20,660 nt of DNA. Source: Pseudomonadota bacterium. Lineage in GTDB: Bacteria; Pseudomonadota; Alphaproteobacteria; Rhizobiales; Beijerinckiaceae. The notes under the pieces are model-generated. The model searched no databases. It was not told where the DNA came from and saw only the letters and a list, made by a program, of their open reading frames with translations. A program made the position numbers and the translations under genes. This document shows, piece by piece, positions 1-7,254 of this stretch. Each line of letters begins with the position of its first letter. The stretch's first letter is position 1. The stretch is from NCBI GenBank assembly GCA_023386155.1, contig JAEWKH010000055.1:1-20660 (forward strand). The letters run 5' to 3'.

Positions 1-188
1 GCGCCGTCCGGCTCTTCCATTCTCATCGCATTCGAGCCGGGCTGCCCGTCGCACCTCCCTCGACCCCGACAGGCTCGCAGCGCAAGCTGCGGGCCCAAGG
101 GTGCTGGATCTTTGACATCGACGCATCAGCATCTTCGTCGGCCATGACGCGAAGAATGCCACCCGGAACGCGTGCGATGCCGTGACGC

Positions 189-584
189 TCAGGCGCGCGC
201 GGAACCTGGAGAGGCTTCGTCCTGCAGCTCCTGCAGAACCTCCGCATTGGGGCAGTATTCGCGGTAATGGGCGGAGGCTCCGCCGTGATCGAGATCGTTC
301 CGGCAGCGGGTGGCCGCCGTGCATGCCGAGCAGGTCAGGCTCATGTCGCGCATGAGCGACGCGTGGATTTGCCTGATCTGGTCGGGGTCGAGGGAGAGCG
401 CGCTCATGAGGCGCGGCAGCTCCTTCGCGGCGTCCGTGCCCCTCGCCACGAGGATCGGCAGCATCTCCGTGGGAACCCCGATGTCCCGGGCCAGCGCCGC
501 CCTCTGATCGGGATCGAGGAGGTCGAGTTCATGTCTCTGCCTCCAGTTCAGTTGCCATTCCTTGATCGCCGTTCCCAAGCCCAT
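189..584 (-). CDS. DUF6455 family protein, small cysteine-containing
   Basis: A 131-residue protein whose sequence resembles the DUF6455 family, which is frequent in alphaproteobacteria and has no firmly known role. The N-terminal half is helical and charged, with an L-D-P-D-Q-R-A-x-L-A-R-D-I-G segment. The C-terminal part carries four cysteines, C85, C88, C94 and C111, in a CxxCx5C...C arrangement that could bind a metal or Fe-S cluster; that is inference. An in-frame ATG lies four codons upstream at 596, but the ATG at 584 has a good Shine-Dalgarno GGAGG five bases before it and was chosen. No signal peptide or membrane segment is visible, so it is probably cytoplasmic. It is divergent from psuK with 181 bp between the starts; I could not assign promoters there. 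Confidence 0.8.
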   Translation of the reverse strand: MGLGTAIKEWQLNWRQRHELDLLDPDQRAALARDIGVPTEMLPILVARGTDAAKELPRLMSALSLDPDQIRQIHASLMRDMSLTCSACTAATRCRNDLDHGGASAHYREYCPNAEVLQELQDEASPGSARA

Positions 585-765
585 GGTCGCCTCCATGCTG
601 TCAGGCAAGCCTACAGGTCCGGGCGGCCCCGGCATTGATCCAGCGCAAACCAGGAACGGATTTTGCCCTCTCGGCTTGAGGGCCACCGACAACCCGGCCC
701 GTTGCGGCACGGCCGGTCTTCCGCCATATGCTCTGCGGCGCAGCGGTCGAAAGGTGGTGGAGGAG

Positions 766-1776
766 ATGAAGCCGGGCATGAGCAGAATCGTCTGCATCGG
801 CGGGGCCGCCATCGACCGCAAGTACCGTGCCCTGGACGCGATCCGGCCGGGGACCTCCAATCCCGTCGTGTCGGAGCGCTCGTTCGGCGGCGTCGCCCGC
901 AACGTGGCGGAGAACATGGCGCGTCTTGGAATCCAAGCCGCCCTGGCCTCGGCCGTGGGCGACGACGACAATGGCCGTGCCCTGCTCGACGACTTGAACC
1001 GCCTCGGCATCGACACCCGCGCCGTGACCGTCTCCGGTGGGCATGCCACCGCGGAATATGTGGCCGTGCTGCAGCCCGACGGGGAGCTCGCCGTCGGCCT
1101 CGCCAACATGGCGGTGTTCGAGGAAATCACCCCTGCCCTGCTGCGCAGGATCGACCTCGGCTCGGCGTGGATCTTCGCCGATTGCAACCTGCCGCCAGAG
1201 ACTTTGCACGCATTGATCGGCCTTGCCCGGCAACGGGGCCTGATGCTTGCAATCGACGCGGTCTCGACCCCGAAAGTGGTGCGCCTGCCGCAGGACCTGA
1301 ATGGCCTCGGCGCGTTGTTCCTCAACCTCGACGAGGCCCGCGTCTGTCTCGACCGCCCCGAGGCGGAGCCGGAGGCCGCGGTCCGTGCCCTGCTCGCCCG
1401 CGGTGTGGAAAGGGTCGTCCTGACGCTCGGGGACGAGGGGCTCGTCGCGGCGGATCCCTCCGGGATCGCGACGATCGGCGCGATCAGGGCCGCGATCGTC
1501 GATGCGACCGGCGCGGGGGATGCCCTGATCGCCGCCACTCTCGCGGCCATGATGAAGGGGGCCACCCTGCCCGACGCGGCCCGGCTCGGCACCGCCGCGG
1601 CGGCCCTCACGGTGGAGAGCCCGGTGAGCGTGAGGCCCGACCTGTCGCCCGCCTTGCTGCAATCCGCATTGTCCCTTAGGGCATCGTACGAAAAAGTGGA
1701 TCCGGTTTTGCGCAGTCAACGATGCGCCAGCCAAGGGGAGGAGCACCGCCCAGCCCCTGAACGGGAGATTTCATGA
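766..1776 (+). CDS. psuK: Pseudouridine kinase (PfkB family), with a repeat-derived C-terminal tail
   Basis: A PfkB-family sugar kinase of 336 residues, identified as pseudouridine kinase because psuG follows directly. It would phosphorylate pseudouridine to pseudouridine 5'-phosphate in the cytoplasm. The N-terminal strand VCIGGAAIDRK, the GGVARNVAENMARLG substrate-side segment and the PfkB signature DATGAGDA with its catalytic Asp are all present. The start at 766 has AAGGTGG eight bases upstream; ATG 778 is an alternative. Homology appears to end near residue 304. The last 32 residues (about 305-336) are encoded by an intergenic-type repeat (1681-1725) and the sequence after it. The TGA overlaps the psuG ATG as ATGA, which implies translational coupling. 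A TAG at 1677-1679 lies out of frame at the expected end, so an indel may have removed the original stop. Confidence 0.85.
   Translation: MKPGMSRIVCIGGAAIDRKYRALDAIRPGTSNPVVSERSFGGVARNVAENMARLGIQAALASAVGDDDNGRALLDDLNRLGIDTRAVTVSGGHATAEYVAVLQPDGELAVGLANMAVFEEITPALLRRIDLGSAWIFADCNLPPETLHALIGLARQRGLMLAIDAVSTPKVVRLPQDLNGLGALFLNLDEARVCLDRPEAEPEAAVRALLARGVERVVLTLGDEGLVAADPSGIATIGAIRAAIVDATGAGDALIAATLAAMMKGATLPDAARLGTAAAALTVESPVSVRPDLSPALLQSALSLRASYEKVDPVLRSQRCASQGEEHRPAPEREIS
1681..1725 (+). repeat. Interspersed palindromic repeat, copy inside psuK
   Basis: Arms GCATCGT (1681-1687) and ACGATGC (1719-1725) are perfect inverted repeats flanking a core AAAAAGTGGATCCGGTTTT. The core matches those at 3773-3838, 3854-3901 and 10488-10533, but in the opposite orientation. 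Here the repeat is in frame and translated as part of the psuK C-terminal tail. Confidence 0.75.
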
Positions 1777-2696
1777 ATCACGACACCGCCGGCCGTTTCC
1801 TCGACATCGCTCCCGAAGTGCAGGCGACGCTCGCCGCCGGCGGCGCGGTCGTCGCGCTCGAATCCACCATCATCACCCACGGCATGCCCCATCCGCAGAA
1901 CGTCGCCACGGCGCGCGAGGTGGAGGCCGTGGTGCGCGAAAACGGTGCCGTGCCGGCAACGATCGCGATCATCGAAGGGCGCATCAAGATCGGCCTGTCG
2001 GACGCGGAACTCGAATGGCTCGGCACCGCCAGGGACGTGATGAAGCTGAGCCGCGCCGACCTGCCCTATGCGGTCGCTTCCCGCCAGCACGGCGCGACGA
2101 CGGTGGCCGCCACCATGATCTGCGCCCATCTGGCCGGCATCCGCGTCTTCGCCACGGGCGGCATCGGCGGCGTCCACCAGGGGGTCGAGGACAGCATGGA
2201 CATCTCGGCCGATCTCGACGAGCTGGCCCGCACGCCCGTGGCGGTGATCTGCGCCGGGGCGAAGGCCATCCTCGACCTGCCCCGAACCCTCGAATACCTC
2301 GAGACCCGCGGGGTGCCCGTGGTCGGCTACCGGACGGATCGCTTTCCCGCTTTCTGGAGCCGGACGAGCGACCTGCCCGTTCCCCTGCGCCTCGACAGCC
2401 CGGACGCGATGGCGGATCTCATCCGGACCAAGGAGGCTTTGGGGCTCGGAGGCGGCGTCCTCGTCGCCAATCCCGTTCCGGATGCCGCTGAAATTCCCGC
2501 GAGCGAGATGAAGGCCTTCATCGACGCGGCCGTGGCCGAGGCGAAGGCGCGCGGCATCGCCGGCAAGGCCGTGACGCCCTTCCTGCTGTCGCACCTGTTC
2601 GAGAAGACGGGCGGGCGGAGCCTCGCCACGAACATCGCCCTCGTGAAGAACAACGCCGCGCTCGCCGCGCAGCTTGCGGCGTCGCTGGCGCGCTGA
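1773..2696 (+). CDS. psuG: Pseudouridine-5'-phosphate glycosidase
   Basis: A 307-residue protein of the PsuG/IndA family, close to the usual length of about 310. It reversibly cleaves the C-C bond of pseudouridine 5'-phosphate to uracil and ribose 5-phosphate, the second step after PsuK. Conserved landmarks are ALESTIITHGMPHPQN with E30, K91 after the GTARDVM segment, FATGGIGGVH, D147 within DISADLDEL, and K164 in CAGAKAILD. By alignment to the E. coli enzyme from memory, E30, K91, D147 and K164 match the catalytic Glu, the two lysines (one forming the ribose imine) and the metal-binding Asp. The ATG is preceded by GGGAGA and overlaps the psuK stop. The gene converges on the next one with four bases between stop codons, leaving no room for a separate hairpin terminator. 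Confidence 0.96.
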   Translation: MNHDTAGRFLDIAPEVQATLAAGGAVVALESTIITHGMPHPQNVATAREVEAVVRENGAVPATIAIIEGRIKIGLSDAELEWLGTARDVMKLSRADLPYAVASRQHGATTVAATMICAHLAGIRVFATGGIGGVHQGVEDSMDISADLDELARTPVAVICAGAKAILDLPRTLEYLETRGVPVVGYRTDRFPAFWSRTSDLPVPLRLDSPDAMADLIRTKEALGLGGGVLVANPVPDAAEIPASEMKAFIDAAVAEAKARGIAGKAVTPFLLSHLFEKTGGRSLATNIALVKNNAALAAQLAASLAR

Positions 2697-2700
2697 CAGC

Positions 2701-3621
2701 TCAAGCGCCCTGCCCCGTCTCGCTCCAGGCAGCCATCGCCTCGAAGACGATGGCGTGCCGCCGGGCCAGGGCCTCGATGTCGGGGGAATAGCCTCCGCCG
2801 ATCACGGCCACCAGCGGGATCCGGCGGCTGCGCGCCTGCTCGATCACGTAGGCGTCCCGCCGCCGCAGGCCGTCGTCCGATAGGGCAAGCCGCCCGAGCT
2901 TGTCCTCCCGGTGAGGATCGACTCCCGCGTTGAAGAACACGAGGTCCGGCTCGACGGCATCGAGGAGGCGCGGCAGATGGGCGCCGAGGGCATCGAGATA
3001 GGCATCGTCCTCCATGACATCCGGCAGGCCGATATCGAGATCGCTCGGGATCTTGCGGATGGGATAATTCTTCTCCGCATGCATCGAGAACGTGAAAAGA
3101 TCCGGTTCGTCGCGCAGGCAATCGGCCGTGCCGTCGCCCTGGTGCACGTCGAGATCGACGATGAGCGCGTGCCGGATCGACCCATCGGCATGGAGCGCCT
3201 TCGCGGCGATAGCCACATCGTTGAAGACGCAGAAGCCCGCGCCTGTTTCGCGCTGCGCATGATGGCTGCCGCCGGCAGTGCTGCCCGCCAGGCCGTGCTG
3301 GAGTGCCAGCCGCGCCGCCAGCAACGTCCCGGAGGCGGATGCCCGGGCGCGGCGCACCACGCTCTCGCTCACCGGCAGGCCGATCCGCCGCTCGATCTCG
3401 TGAGGGGCCGAACAGGAGAGGATCCGCTCCACGTAAGCGCGGTCATGGGCCAGCCCGATCAGTTCCGCCGAAGCCTCTTCCGGCGTCACGAAGCCGTTGG
3501 AGGCAAGTCCCTTTTCCGCGATCACCTCGGCCAGGCGGCCGTATTTTCGCATGGGAAAGCGATGCCCGTCCGGCAGGACGGCCTCGTAGGCGGGATGAGA
3601 AACGATCGGCACCTGCTGCAT
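2701..3621 (-). CDS. Histone deacetylase family protein (Zn-dependent deacetylase)
   Basis: A 306-residue member of the arginase/deacetylase fold, histone deacetylase superfamily (class IV/HDAC11-like or acetoin-utilisation-like). Such bacterial enzymes remove acetyl groups from lysine or small amines; the substrate here is unknown. The catalytic set is intact: tandem histidines H120-H121 in GGSHHA, zinc ligands D158 and H160 in DLDVHQGDGT, D235 in NAGVDPH, and the transition-state Tyr Y278 in GGGYSP. The start at 3621 has AAGGGG six bases upstream; a longer frame to 3663 lacks such a site. No signal peptide is present, so it is cytoplasmic. It lies downstream of the MYG1-family gene on the same strand, 279 bp away across a cluster of repeats, so co-transcription is possible but not shown. 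Confidence 0.93.
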   Translation of the reverse strand: MQQVPIVSHPAYEAVLPDGHRFPMRKYGRLAEVIAEKGLASNGFVTPEEASAELIGLAHDRAYVERILSCSAPHEIERRIGLPVSESVVRRARASASGTLLAARLALQHGLAGSTAGGSHHAQRETGAGFCVFNDVAIAAKALHADGSIRHALIVDLDVHQGDGTADCLRDEPDLFTFSMHAEKNYPIRKIPSDLDIGLPDVMEDDAYLDALGAHLPRLLDAVEPDLVFFNAGVDPHREDKLGRLALSDDGLRRRDAYVIEQARSRRIPLVAVIGGGYSPDIEALARRHAIVFEAMAAWSETGQGA

Positions 3622-3721
3622 GACCCACCCCTTGCGGATGAAGGCTCGTCCTGCGCACCGCAACGAGCCGGAGAGCCGCGCCGAACGATACGCAAGCCAA
3701 GAGATGGAGCACCGGATCGAT

Positions 3722-3747
3722 CCCGAAAGTGCCGATCCACTTTTGGG
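3722..3747. repeat. Diverged repeat copy forming a hairpin
   Basis: CCCGAAAGTG (3722-3731) pairs with CACTTTTGGG (3738-3747) over a six-base loop, with one G-T mismatch. The right half matches the CCGATCCACTTTT core of the neighbouring repeats, so I read it as a decayed copy. It has no flanking T-run and is a poor terminator. Confidence 0.45.
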
Positions 3748-3772
3748 TTCGCTACTCTACCCTCTGAGGAGC

Positions 3773-3838
3773 GCATCGCTCTTCGCGGACCCGGAGGGCC
3801 GCGTCAGGCAAAACCGGATCCACTTTTTCGCACGATGC
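3773..3838 (-). repeat. Interspersed palindromic repeat, long copy
   Basis: Outer arms GCATCG (3773-3778) and CGATGC (3833-3838) flank AAAACCGGATCCACTTTTTCGCA. Relative to the 45-bp copy at 1681-1725 it carries about 20 extra bases in the left part. The strand is given so that the core reads AAAAAGTGGATCCGGTTTT. Confidence 0.7.
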
Positions 3839-3853
3839 TTCTTCTCTCAGCTG

Positions 3854-3901
3854 GCGCAGCGTTCTTCGCGAAAAACCGATCCACTTTTTCGCACGATGCG
3901 C
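3854..3901 (-). repeat. Interspersed palindromic repeat abutting the MYG1 stop codon
   Basis: Outer arms GCGCAGCGT (3854-3862) and ACGATGCGC (3893-3901) pair with one mismatch. An inner perfect 8-bp stem GCGAAAAA/TTTTTCGC (3868-3875, 3885-3892) encloses CCGATCCAC. The arm reaches the last base of the TAG stop of the MYG1-family gene, the same arrangement as the copy at 10488-10533. Confidence 0.75.
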
Positions 3902-4791
3902 TAGCGTCCGGCGGCGATCGCCTTCTCGGCCAGCCGCATCGCGGTTTCCTGCGACCGTGCCCCGCAGATGAATCCGCTTGGATGGCAGAAGACGCCGTCG
4001 GCGATTCCGGCGACCCGGGAGAACTCCTCTTCCTGCAAGCCCCGCCATGCCTCCGGCAGGGCCAGCCTCTGGCCGAAGGAGCTGGGCTCGGGCGGCACGG
4101 TGCGGCAGTACCAGGCGGTCGCATCCTCGTTCGGGTAGATGATGAAGAGAAGGTCGCGCAATCCGCCCTCGAAGACCGCCTTTTCCCAGGGAAGCTTCCG
4201 ATCGAGGACGATGACCCGGGGGTCCGGCGCCCTCCTGGCGGCGGCCAGGACGGACGACTGGGCCTGGGCTTCCGCGTGGGCCTGCCGGCCGGCCCGCGCC
4301 AGGATGCCTCTGGCGAAATCGGCCGCCTCGAGGAAGGCATCGTCATAGGACTGGCCGCTGGCCCAGGTGGGGTTGAAGGCCTCGATCAGGAGGGAAAGGT
4401 GCCCCTGGCCGGCGGCGGCGACGCCATTGTCGGCCTGGTCGATGGCGAGAATAATGCCGGTGTCGATGTCCTGCCAGACCGGGTCCAGCAGGTCCTCCGC
4501 GATCCCCGGAGCCAGTTCGGGCAGGGCCCTGCGCCCGAAATCGCGCCAGATCAGGCCGACCGAGCTGTAAGGCGTGCCATCGGGCCGGCGCGGCAGGTCC
4601 CGCATGTGGTGATCGTAGCGCCCCCGTGCGGCATCGTAGACGCCGCCCACGTCGAAAACGAGGTCCGCCGCCTCGATCAGGGCGGTGTCGCGGGTGCGGG
4701 CGAAATCGAAAGTGTCCAGAGCTTCCCGCAGGATGGAGAAGGCAAAGACATCGTCGGCATGGAATGTGCCGCTATGGGTTACAACCTTCAT
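3901..4791 (-). CDS. MYG1 family protein (UPF0160, DHH-like hydrolase)
   Basis: A 296-residue protein matching the MYG1/UPF0160 family over its full length. The N-terminal THSGTFHADDVFA motif (H6, H11, D13, D14) and the DVGGVYD...YDHH pair (D47, D60, H61, H62) form the DHH-type metal site. The middle motif AIDQADNG and the C-terminal CHPSGFICGARSQETA segment are also characteristic. Eukaryotic MYG1 is a 3'-5' RNA exonuclease of mitochondria and nucleolus; the bacterial role is not established and activity is inferred from the intact metal ligands. The ATG at 4791 starts directly on the conserved MKVVTHSGTF, though the ribosome site is weak. The TAG lies against repeat 3854-3901. It is divergent from the copper genes. 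Confidence 0.92.
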   Translation of the reverse strand: MKVVTHSGTFHADDVFAFSILREALDTFDFARTRDTALIEAADLVFDVGGVYDAARGRYDHHMRDLPRRPDGTPYSSVGLIWRDFGRRALPELAPGIAEDLLDPVWQDIDTGIILAIDQADNGVAAAGQGHLSLLIEAFNPTWASGQSYDDAFLEAADFARGILARAGRQAHAEAQAQSSVLAAARRAPDPRVIVLDRKLPWEKAVFEGGLRDLLFIIYPNEDATAWYCRTVPPEPSSFGQRLALPEAWRGLQEEEFSRVAGIADGVFCHPSGFICGARSQETAMRLAEKAIAAGR

Positions 4792-4938
4792 CCTGTTTGC
4801 CCGACCACCGCCGGCTGCTCCTGAAAAAGTTCCGTATCTTTATCCGCGATAACAGAGCTACCCGAATAAGATAAGGCGCCGCAATCACATCCTTTATGCG
4901 GACGGGCAGATAACCGGAATTACCTCTCCCGTCCCCGC

Positions 4939-4970
4939 TTGACCTTCCCATCGTGGAAAGGTCCAGGAAT
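4939..4970 (+). promoter_or_regulatory. CueR/MerR-type copper-responsive promoter-operator
   Basis: A 23-bp dyad at 4941-4963 has outer arms GACCTT and AAGGTC; it fails to pair at only two position pairs around the central base. It overlaps a TTGACC -35 (4939-4944). A 19-base gap then leads to a weak -10 (CAGGAA 4964-4969, or AGGAAT one base on). The long spacer with a dyad of ACCTTCC/GGAAGGT type is the hallmark of MerR-family promoters, and it closely resembles the E. coli copA promoter bound by CueR. It lies about 30 bases before the copper chaperone ATG. No cueR gene is in the window. Confidence 0.75.
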
Positions 4971-4996
4971 CGCGGATCTTGAGAAAGGATCCGATC

Positions 4997-5209
4997 ATGC
5001 ACCAGCTTCACGTGCCGGATATGCATTGCGGCGGCTGCCTGAGGGCGGTCAGGCAGGCGGTTCAAACGCTCGATCCGGAAGCCCAGGTCGAAGCCGACCT
5101 GGAGAACCGTGTCGTCACGGTCGTTTCGAGCCAAGGGCAGGCCTCGGTTCTGTCGGCTTTGGACCGGGCGGGATTTCCGGCCCGGCCCATCCTGCGGCAG
5201 GACGCTTGA
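4997..5209 (+). CDS. Heavy-metal-associated (CopZ-like) copper chaperone
   Basis: A 70-residue single HMA domain with the MxCxxC metal motif M9-H-C11-G-G-C14 in loop 1. Small cytoplasmic proteins of this type bind Cu(I) between the two cysteines and pass it to a P-type ATPase or to CueR. A TTG at 4979 would lengthen it by six residues, but ATG 4997 has AAGGA seven bases upstream and gives the normal HMA N-terminus. The CueR-type dyad just upstream supports copper induction. A DUF305 periplasmic metal protein follows, so this is a compact copper-handling block. The partner copper ATPase is not in the window. Mercury (MerP-like) binding cannot be excluded from sequence alone, but there is no signal peptide, which argues against MerP. 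Confidence 0.92.
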   Translation: MHQLHVPDMHCGGCLRAVRQAVQTLDPEAQVEADLENRVVTVVSSQGQASVLSALDRAGFPARPILRQDA

Positions 5210-5217
5210 GAGGCGCC

Positions 5218-5304
5218 ATGAAGACGAAGGCATGCCGTCACGCCTTTCCGTTCCTGCGCATCAATTCCATATGTTCCTTCCATTCTTACGGGGCTCGATC
5301 ATGA
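5218..5304 (+). CDS. Possible 28-codon ORF between copper genes
   Basis: A 28-residue frame begins with ATG 5218, eight bases after the chaperone stop and with AGAGG four bases before it. Its TGA overlaps the DUF305 ATG (ATGA at 5301-5304). The peptide is basic, with cysteines at positions 6 and 19 and two histidines. The overlap suggests that it could couple translation of the downstream gene, like a leader ORF. Composition alone does not prove coding, and a chance open frame is a real alternative. Confidence 0.3.
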   Translation: MKTKACRHAFPFLRINSICSFHSYGARS

Positions 5305-5684
5305 AACCGCACTCTCTTGTCCTTGCCGCTGCTCTCACTGCCCTTCCCGGCCTCGCCCTGGCCCAAGGCGCGCATGGTGGGCATTCGGGCCACTCGGCAC
5401 CTGCGCAAGCGGCACAGGATCCGAATACGCCTTCCACGCAGGCCTATCGCCAGGCCAACGAGACGATGCATCGGAACATGGACATCGCGTTCAGCGGAAA
5501 CTCGGATGTGGATTTCGTGCGCAGCATGATCCCCCATCACCGGGGAGCCATCGACATGGCGAAGGTCGCGCTTCAGCACACGAAGGACGAGCAGATCCGG
5601 AAATGGGCCACCGACGTGATCCGCGAGCAGGAGCGCGAGATCGCGGAGATGCAGGACTGGCTGAAGAAGAAGGGCGTTCAGTAG
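5301..5684 (+). CDS. DUF305 family periplasmic copper-binding protein (CopM-like)
   Basis: A 127-residue exported protein. Residues 1-21 form a Sec signal peptide ending in ALA, followed by a His/Gly-rich segment (HGGHSGHS). The rest is a DUF305 four-helix domain with the diagnostic MIPHHRGAIDMAK motif and further Met and His residues (ETMHRNMDIAF). Members of this family (for example CopM in cyanobacteria) bind Cu or Ag in the periplasm and give metal resistance. The gene follows the CopZ-like chaperone by 91 bp, overlaps the small ORF stop, and is probably driven by the same CueR-type promoter; that is inferred from layout. A Shine-Dalgarno-like ACGGGG precedes the ATG. Confidence 0.93.
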   Translation: MKPHSLVLAAALTALPGLALAQGAHGGHSGHSAPAQAAQDPNTPSTQAYRQANETMHRNMDIAFSGNSDVDFVRSMIPHHRGAIDMAKVALQHTKDEQIRKWATDVIREQEREIAEMQDWLKKKGVQ

Positions 5685-5823
5685 GCGGAGCCGGTCACAG
5701 CCATGGTCCGTCCGGTCGGCGCCCGGACGCCTTCATGTCGCTTCATGTGCAGAACCGCTGCGACGAACGTGCAGGGTCGGACGTTAGTGGATATCCCTTG
5801 CGGGCGAATGGAAAGGACGAATC

Positions 5824-6123
5824 ATGTTCACGCTTACGATCAGCGACAAGCCGGTTGCCATCACCAATGCCGAAGAGGACGAGGCCCGCGAACTCCTCAT
5901 GAGCGAGGACTTCAAGGACGACCTCAAGGTCCTGGAGAGCGAGGGCGCCCCCCTGTGGGACGGCTTTGCGACCCTCAATGTCAGGCCCGCGACGGAAGAG
6001 GAAAAGACCGAATTCGAGAACGCGGATTTCGACGACGACGAGGATGACGATGACGGGGAAGAAGGTCCCTACATCATGTTCCTGGTCGACGTGACCGACC
6101 CGGACGAAGACGACGAAGGCTGA
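5824..6123 (+). CDS. Small highly acidic hypothetical protein
   Basis: A 99-residue protein of unknown function. A moderately conserved-looking N-terminal half (MFTLTISDKPVAITNAEEDEARELL) is followed by a run of Asp/Glu near residues 75-85 and an acidic tail. There are no cysteines, membrane segments or signal peptide, so it should be cytoplasmic. The start has a strong GGAAAGGA Shine-Dalgarno. A strong hairpin follows 45 bp after the stop (6168-6196), which fits a single-gene transcript or the end of the copper block. The acidic tail could mimic nucleic acid or bind cations, but nothing in the sequence decides this. Confidence 0.75.
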   Translation: MFTLTISDKPVAITNAEEDEARELLMSEDFKDDLKVLESEGAPLWDGFATLNVRPATEEEKTEFENADFDDDEDDDDGEEGPYIMFLVDVTDPDEDDEG

Positions 6124-6167
6124 GGAAGAACCTTCGCGGAACCACTTTCGAAGCAGAAGTGAAACAA

Positions 6168-6196
6168 GGCCGTGCCCGGAAGAGCCGGGCACGGCC
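6168..6196 (+). terminator. Strong hairpin after the acidic-protein gene
   Basis: GGCCGTGCCCGG (6168-6179) and CCGGGCACGGCC (6185-6196) form a perfect 12-bp stem with a five-base loop. No T-run follows, so it may act as a Rho-assisted or mRNA-stabilising end, not a textbook intrinsic terminator. It lies between the acidic-protein stop and the start of the hydrolase gene. Confidence 0.6.
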
Positions 6197-6239
6197 GCTC
6201 CATGAGGAACACCGTAAGGTCCAGCCCCGTTGGCGCCGC

Positions 6240-7250
6240 ATGAGCTGGCTTGTTCAACCCCGCCTCGTGAACGACCCTTTCGGCGATCCGGGCGTCTTTC
6301 TCGATTTCCGCTATGGCCGCCGGGCCATGCTTTTCGACCTGGGCGACGTCGGCGCGCTCTCCCCGCGCGAATTGCTGCGGGTGAGCCACGTGTTCGTCTC
6401 CCACACCCATGTGGACCACATGGCCGGCTTCGACCGGCTGTTCCGGCTCTGCCTCCATCGCCCCTGCCCGCTGACCCTCATCGGCCCGCCGGGCTTCGCC
6501 GCGCAGGTCGAGCATCGGATCCGAGGATTCACGTGGAATCTCCTCGATGAGAACTCGGTCGATTTTCGTCTGCGGGCCATGGACTACGACGGCTGTCGCC
6601 TGACGAGGGCCGCCGAGTTCCGTGCCCGCGAAGCCTTCGCGCGGCGCACGGCCGAGCCGCCCGCCTTTCCGGAGGGCGTTGCCTGGATGGAGGATGAGTT
6701 CAGGGTCGAGGCCGTCGCCTTGGATCACGGCATCCCGTCCCTCGCCTTCGCCCTGAGGGAGGTTCTCCAGGTCAATGTGTGGCGGGGCGTCCTGAACGAG
6801 CTCGATCTCCCGCCCGGACCCTGGCTCAACGAGGCCAAGCGGGCTGTCCGCCTCGGTCTGCCCGACGATCACCCGGTCGACATCCCTGGGAGGACAAGGA
6901 TCCCTCTGGGCGATCTGAAGGGGCGCGCCCTGCGCATCGCTCCCGGGCAGGCGGTCGCCTATGTCACCGACGCGGCGCCCCATCCGGGAAACCGGGAGAA
7001 AATCCTTCGGCTCGCCCGCGAGGCCGACCAGCTCTTCATCGAGGCCGTCTTCCTGGAACGCGACCGCTCCCTGGCTCTTGCCTCCCTTCACCTGACCGCA
7101 TGGGAAGCCGGTTCCATCGCCCGCGAAGCCGGGGTCAGGTTCGTCACGCCGTTCCATCATTCCGCGCGCTACCTGTCGGAGCCGGACGCCCTGCGGGAGG
7201 AGCTGTTCGAGAGCTTCCGGGCTGCCGACAGGAACGCGCTGCGCGCCTGA
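6240..7250 (+). CDS. MBL-fold metallohydrolase, RNase Z-like
   Basis: A 336-residue metallo-beta-lactamase-fold protein. The zinc motif HTHVDH is at residues 55-60. A second conserved His lies in ALDHGIPSLAF, an Asp in AYVTDAAPH, and a final His in TPFHHSARY. The order and spacing fit the RNase Z/ElaC-like branch, which includes tRNA 3'-end nucleases and related phosphodiesterases; whether tRNA is the substrate cannot be told here. The frame stays open upstream to 6159, but that part runs through the 6168-6196 hairpin. ATG 6240 begins the family-like N-terminus, though its ribosome site is weak. It converges on the DUF2726 gene with four bases between stops. Confidence 0.85.
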   Translation: MSWLVQPRLVNDPFGDPGVFLDFRYGRRAMLFDLGDVGALSPRELLRVSHVFVSHTHVDHMAGFDRLFRLCLHRPCPLTLIGPPGFAAQVEHRIRGFTWNLLDENSVDFRLRAMDYDGCRLTRAAEFRAREAFARRTAEPPAFPEGVAWMEDEFRVEAVALDHGIPSLAFALREVLQVNVWRGVLNELDLPPGPWLNEAKRAVRLGLPDDHPVDIPGRTRIPLGDLKGRALRIAPGQAVAYVTDAAPHPGNREKILRLAREADQLFIEAVFLERDRSLALASLHLTAWEAGSIAREAGVRFVTPFHHSARYLSEPDALREELFESFRAADRNALRA

Positions 7251-7254
7251 TCAT

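Noticed and set aside
1..188. Possible coding sequence at the left edge
   Set aside because: Short open frames exist on the minus strand but none has a recognisable product or convincing start; I see nothing supportable here.
189..1610. Continuous minus-strand frame that would fuse the DUF6455 protein to 340 upstream residues
   Set aside because: The upstream part is antisense to psuK; the strong GGAGG before ATG 584 marks the true start.
2911..4824. Long open frame on the plus strand (637 codons) across the deacetylase and MYG1 genes
   Set aside because: It is antisense to two well-supported genes and runs through the non-coding repeats; GC-rich codon bias creates such open frames.
4840..4852. 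Perfect 13-base palindrome TTATCCGCGATAA upstream of MYG1
   Set aside because: Could be an operator, but it is short, single-copy and not matched to a known regulator; chance occurrence is likely.
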